Assembly: GCA_050249235.1 (NCBI GenBank)
Contig: JBFWQW010000150.1
Span: 1-5,125, forward strand
Length of the DNA stretch: 5,125 bases
Direction of reading: 5' to 3'
Source: JAEKLB01 sp050249235
GTDB lineage: Bacteria > Actinomycetota > Acidimicrobiia > Acidimicrobiales > CADCSY01
The position numbers and the translations under genes were made by a program. A model generated the notes under the pieces. It saw only the letters and a list, made by a program, of their open reading frames with translations. It was not told the origin of the DNA and searched no databases. This document shows positions 5,068 to 5,125 of the stretch, piece by piece. Position 1 is the first letter of the stretch. Each line of letters opens with the position of its first letter.

Positions 5068-5125
5068 ATGGGGGACGCTGAAAGGCGGACCCTGCGATTG
5101 CAGCGTTGCCGACGCTGCTCGGGAA
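5068..5125 (+). CDS. Possible start of a gene running off the window, unrecognised
   Basis: ATG 5068 is preceded by AGGA five bases away. The 19 visible codons end with RLQRCRRCSG, where the CxxC could begin a zinc-binding motif. The frame is open far upstream, with an alternative GTG at 4963 that has no SD. Third-position G/C is only about 65 percent, lower than the sure genes here, and a minus-strand frame across the same bases is about as plausible. Weak call. Confidence 0.2.
   Translation, partial: MGDAERRTLRLQRCRRCSG
5100..5118. repeat. Hairpin GCAGCGT-TGCCG-ACGCTGC at the right edge
   Basis: A perfect 7-bp stem with a 5-base loop, the fourth inverted repeat within 180 bases. No T run is visible before the window ends. 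Confidence 0.4.

Noticed and set aside
4593..5125. Search for attR (second copy of the tRNA-Ile 3' end)
   Set aside because: No match to the T arm or acceptor 3' sequence was seen by eye, so the element end is placed outside the window.

Overview
The window is GC-rich and actinobacterial in character, with G/C-heavy third codon positions and Shine-Dalgarno (SD)-led genes. It opens with the last codons of a DUF3566 membrane protein followed by a tRNA-Ile(GAT) gene. This is the conserved actinobacterial order gyrB-gyrA-DUF3566-ileT-alaT, as in Mycobacterium tuberculosis (Rv0007, then ileT and alaT). The lineage below phylum cannot be fixed from this sequence. The tRNA-Ala expected next is absent. 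The DNA after the tRNA is the end of an integrated element, so the window holds a chromosome-to-element junction (attL side).

Layout: (1) 1-278, C-terminus of the DUF3566 protein, plus strand. (2) 296-369, intact tRNA-Ile, whose 3' part is the probable attachment core. (3) 315-1577, a complete tyrosine recombinase on the minus strand whose reading frame runs into the tRNA and ends inside it, with a UUCG-loop hairpin embedded in its tail. (4) 1707-1919, a 70-residue excisionase-type helix-turn-helix protein on the same strand, with a perfect dyad just upstream. (5) 1961-2196, no convincing gene, some short direct repeats. (6) 2197-4592, a complete 2396-bp IS21-family insertion sequence carrying istA and istB on the minus strand, bounded by TGTGGGC tips and 23-27 bp repeats (two at one end, three at the other). 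(7) 4593-5125, element DNA beyond the IS: a reading frame cut by the IS edge, then a stretch dense in inverted repeats where no gene is clear.

Working together: the recombinase would join element and chromosome at tRNA-Ile, and the small DNA-binding protein probably steers excision. The IS21 element is a later passenger. It lacks an obvious target duplication and separates xis-int from whatever lay upstream. All four complete protein genes point the same way, so istAB transcripts may read into xis-int. The element's cargo and the other attachment site lie outside the window. I found no defence system or wholly new system here. The most unusual points are the integrase tail encoded by the antisense of the tRNA, and two features of istA: a leader hairpin that covers the first SD, and a second, better-placed start eight codons in.
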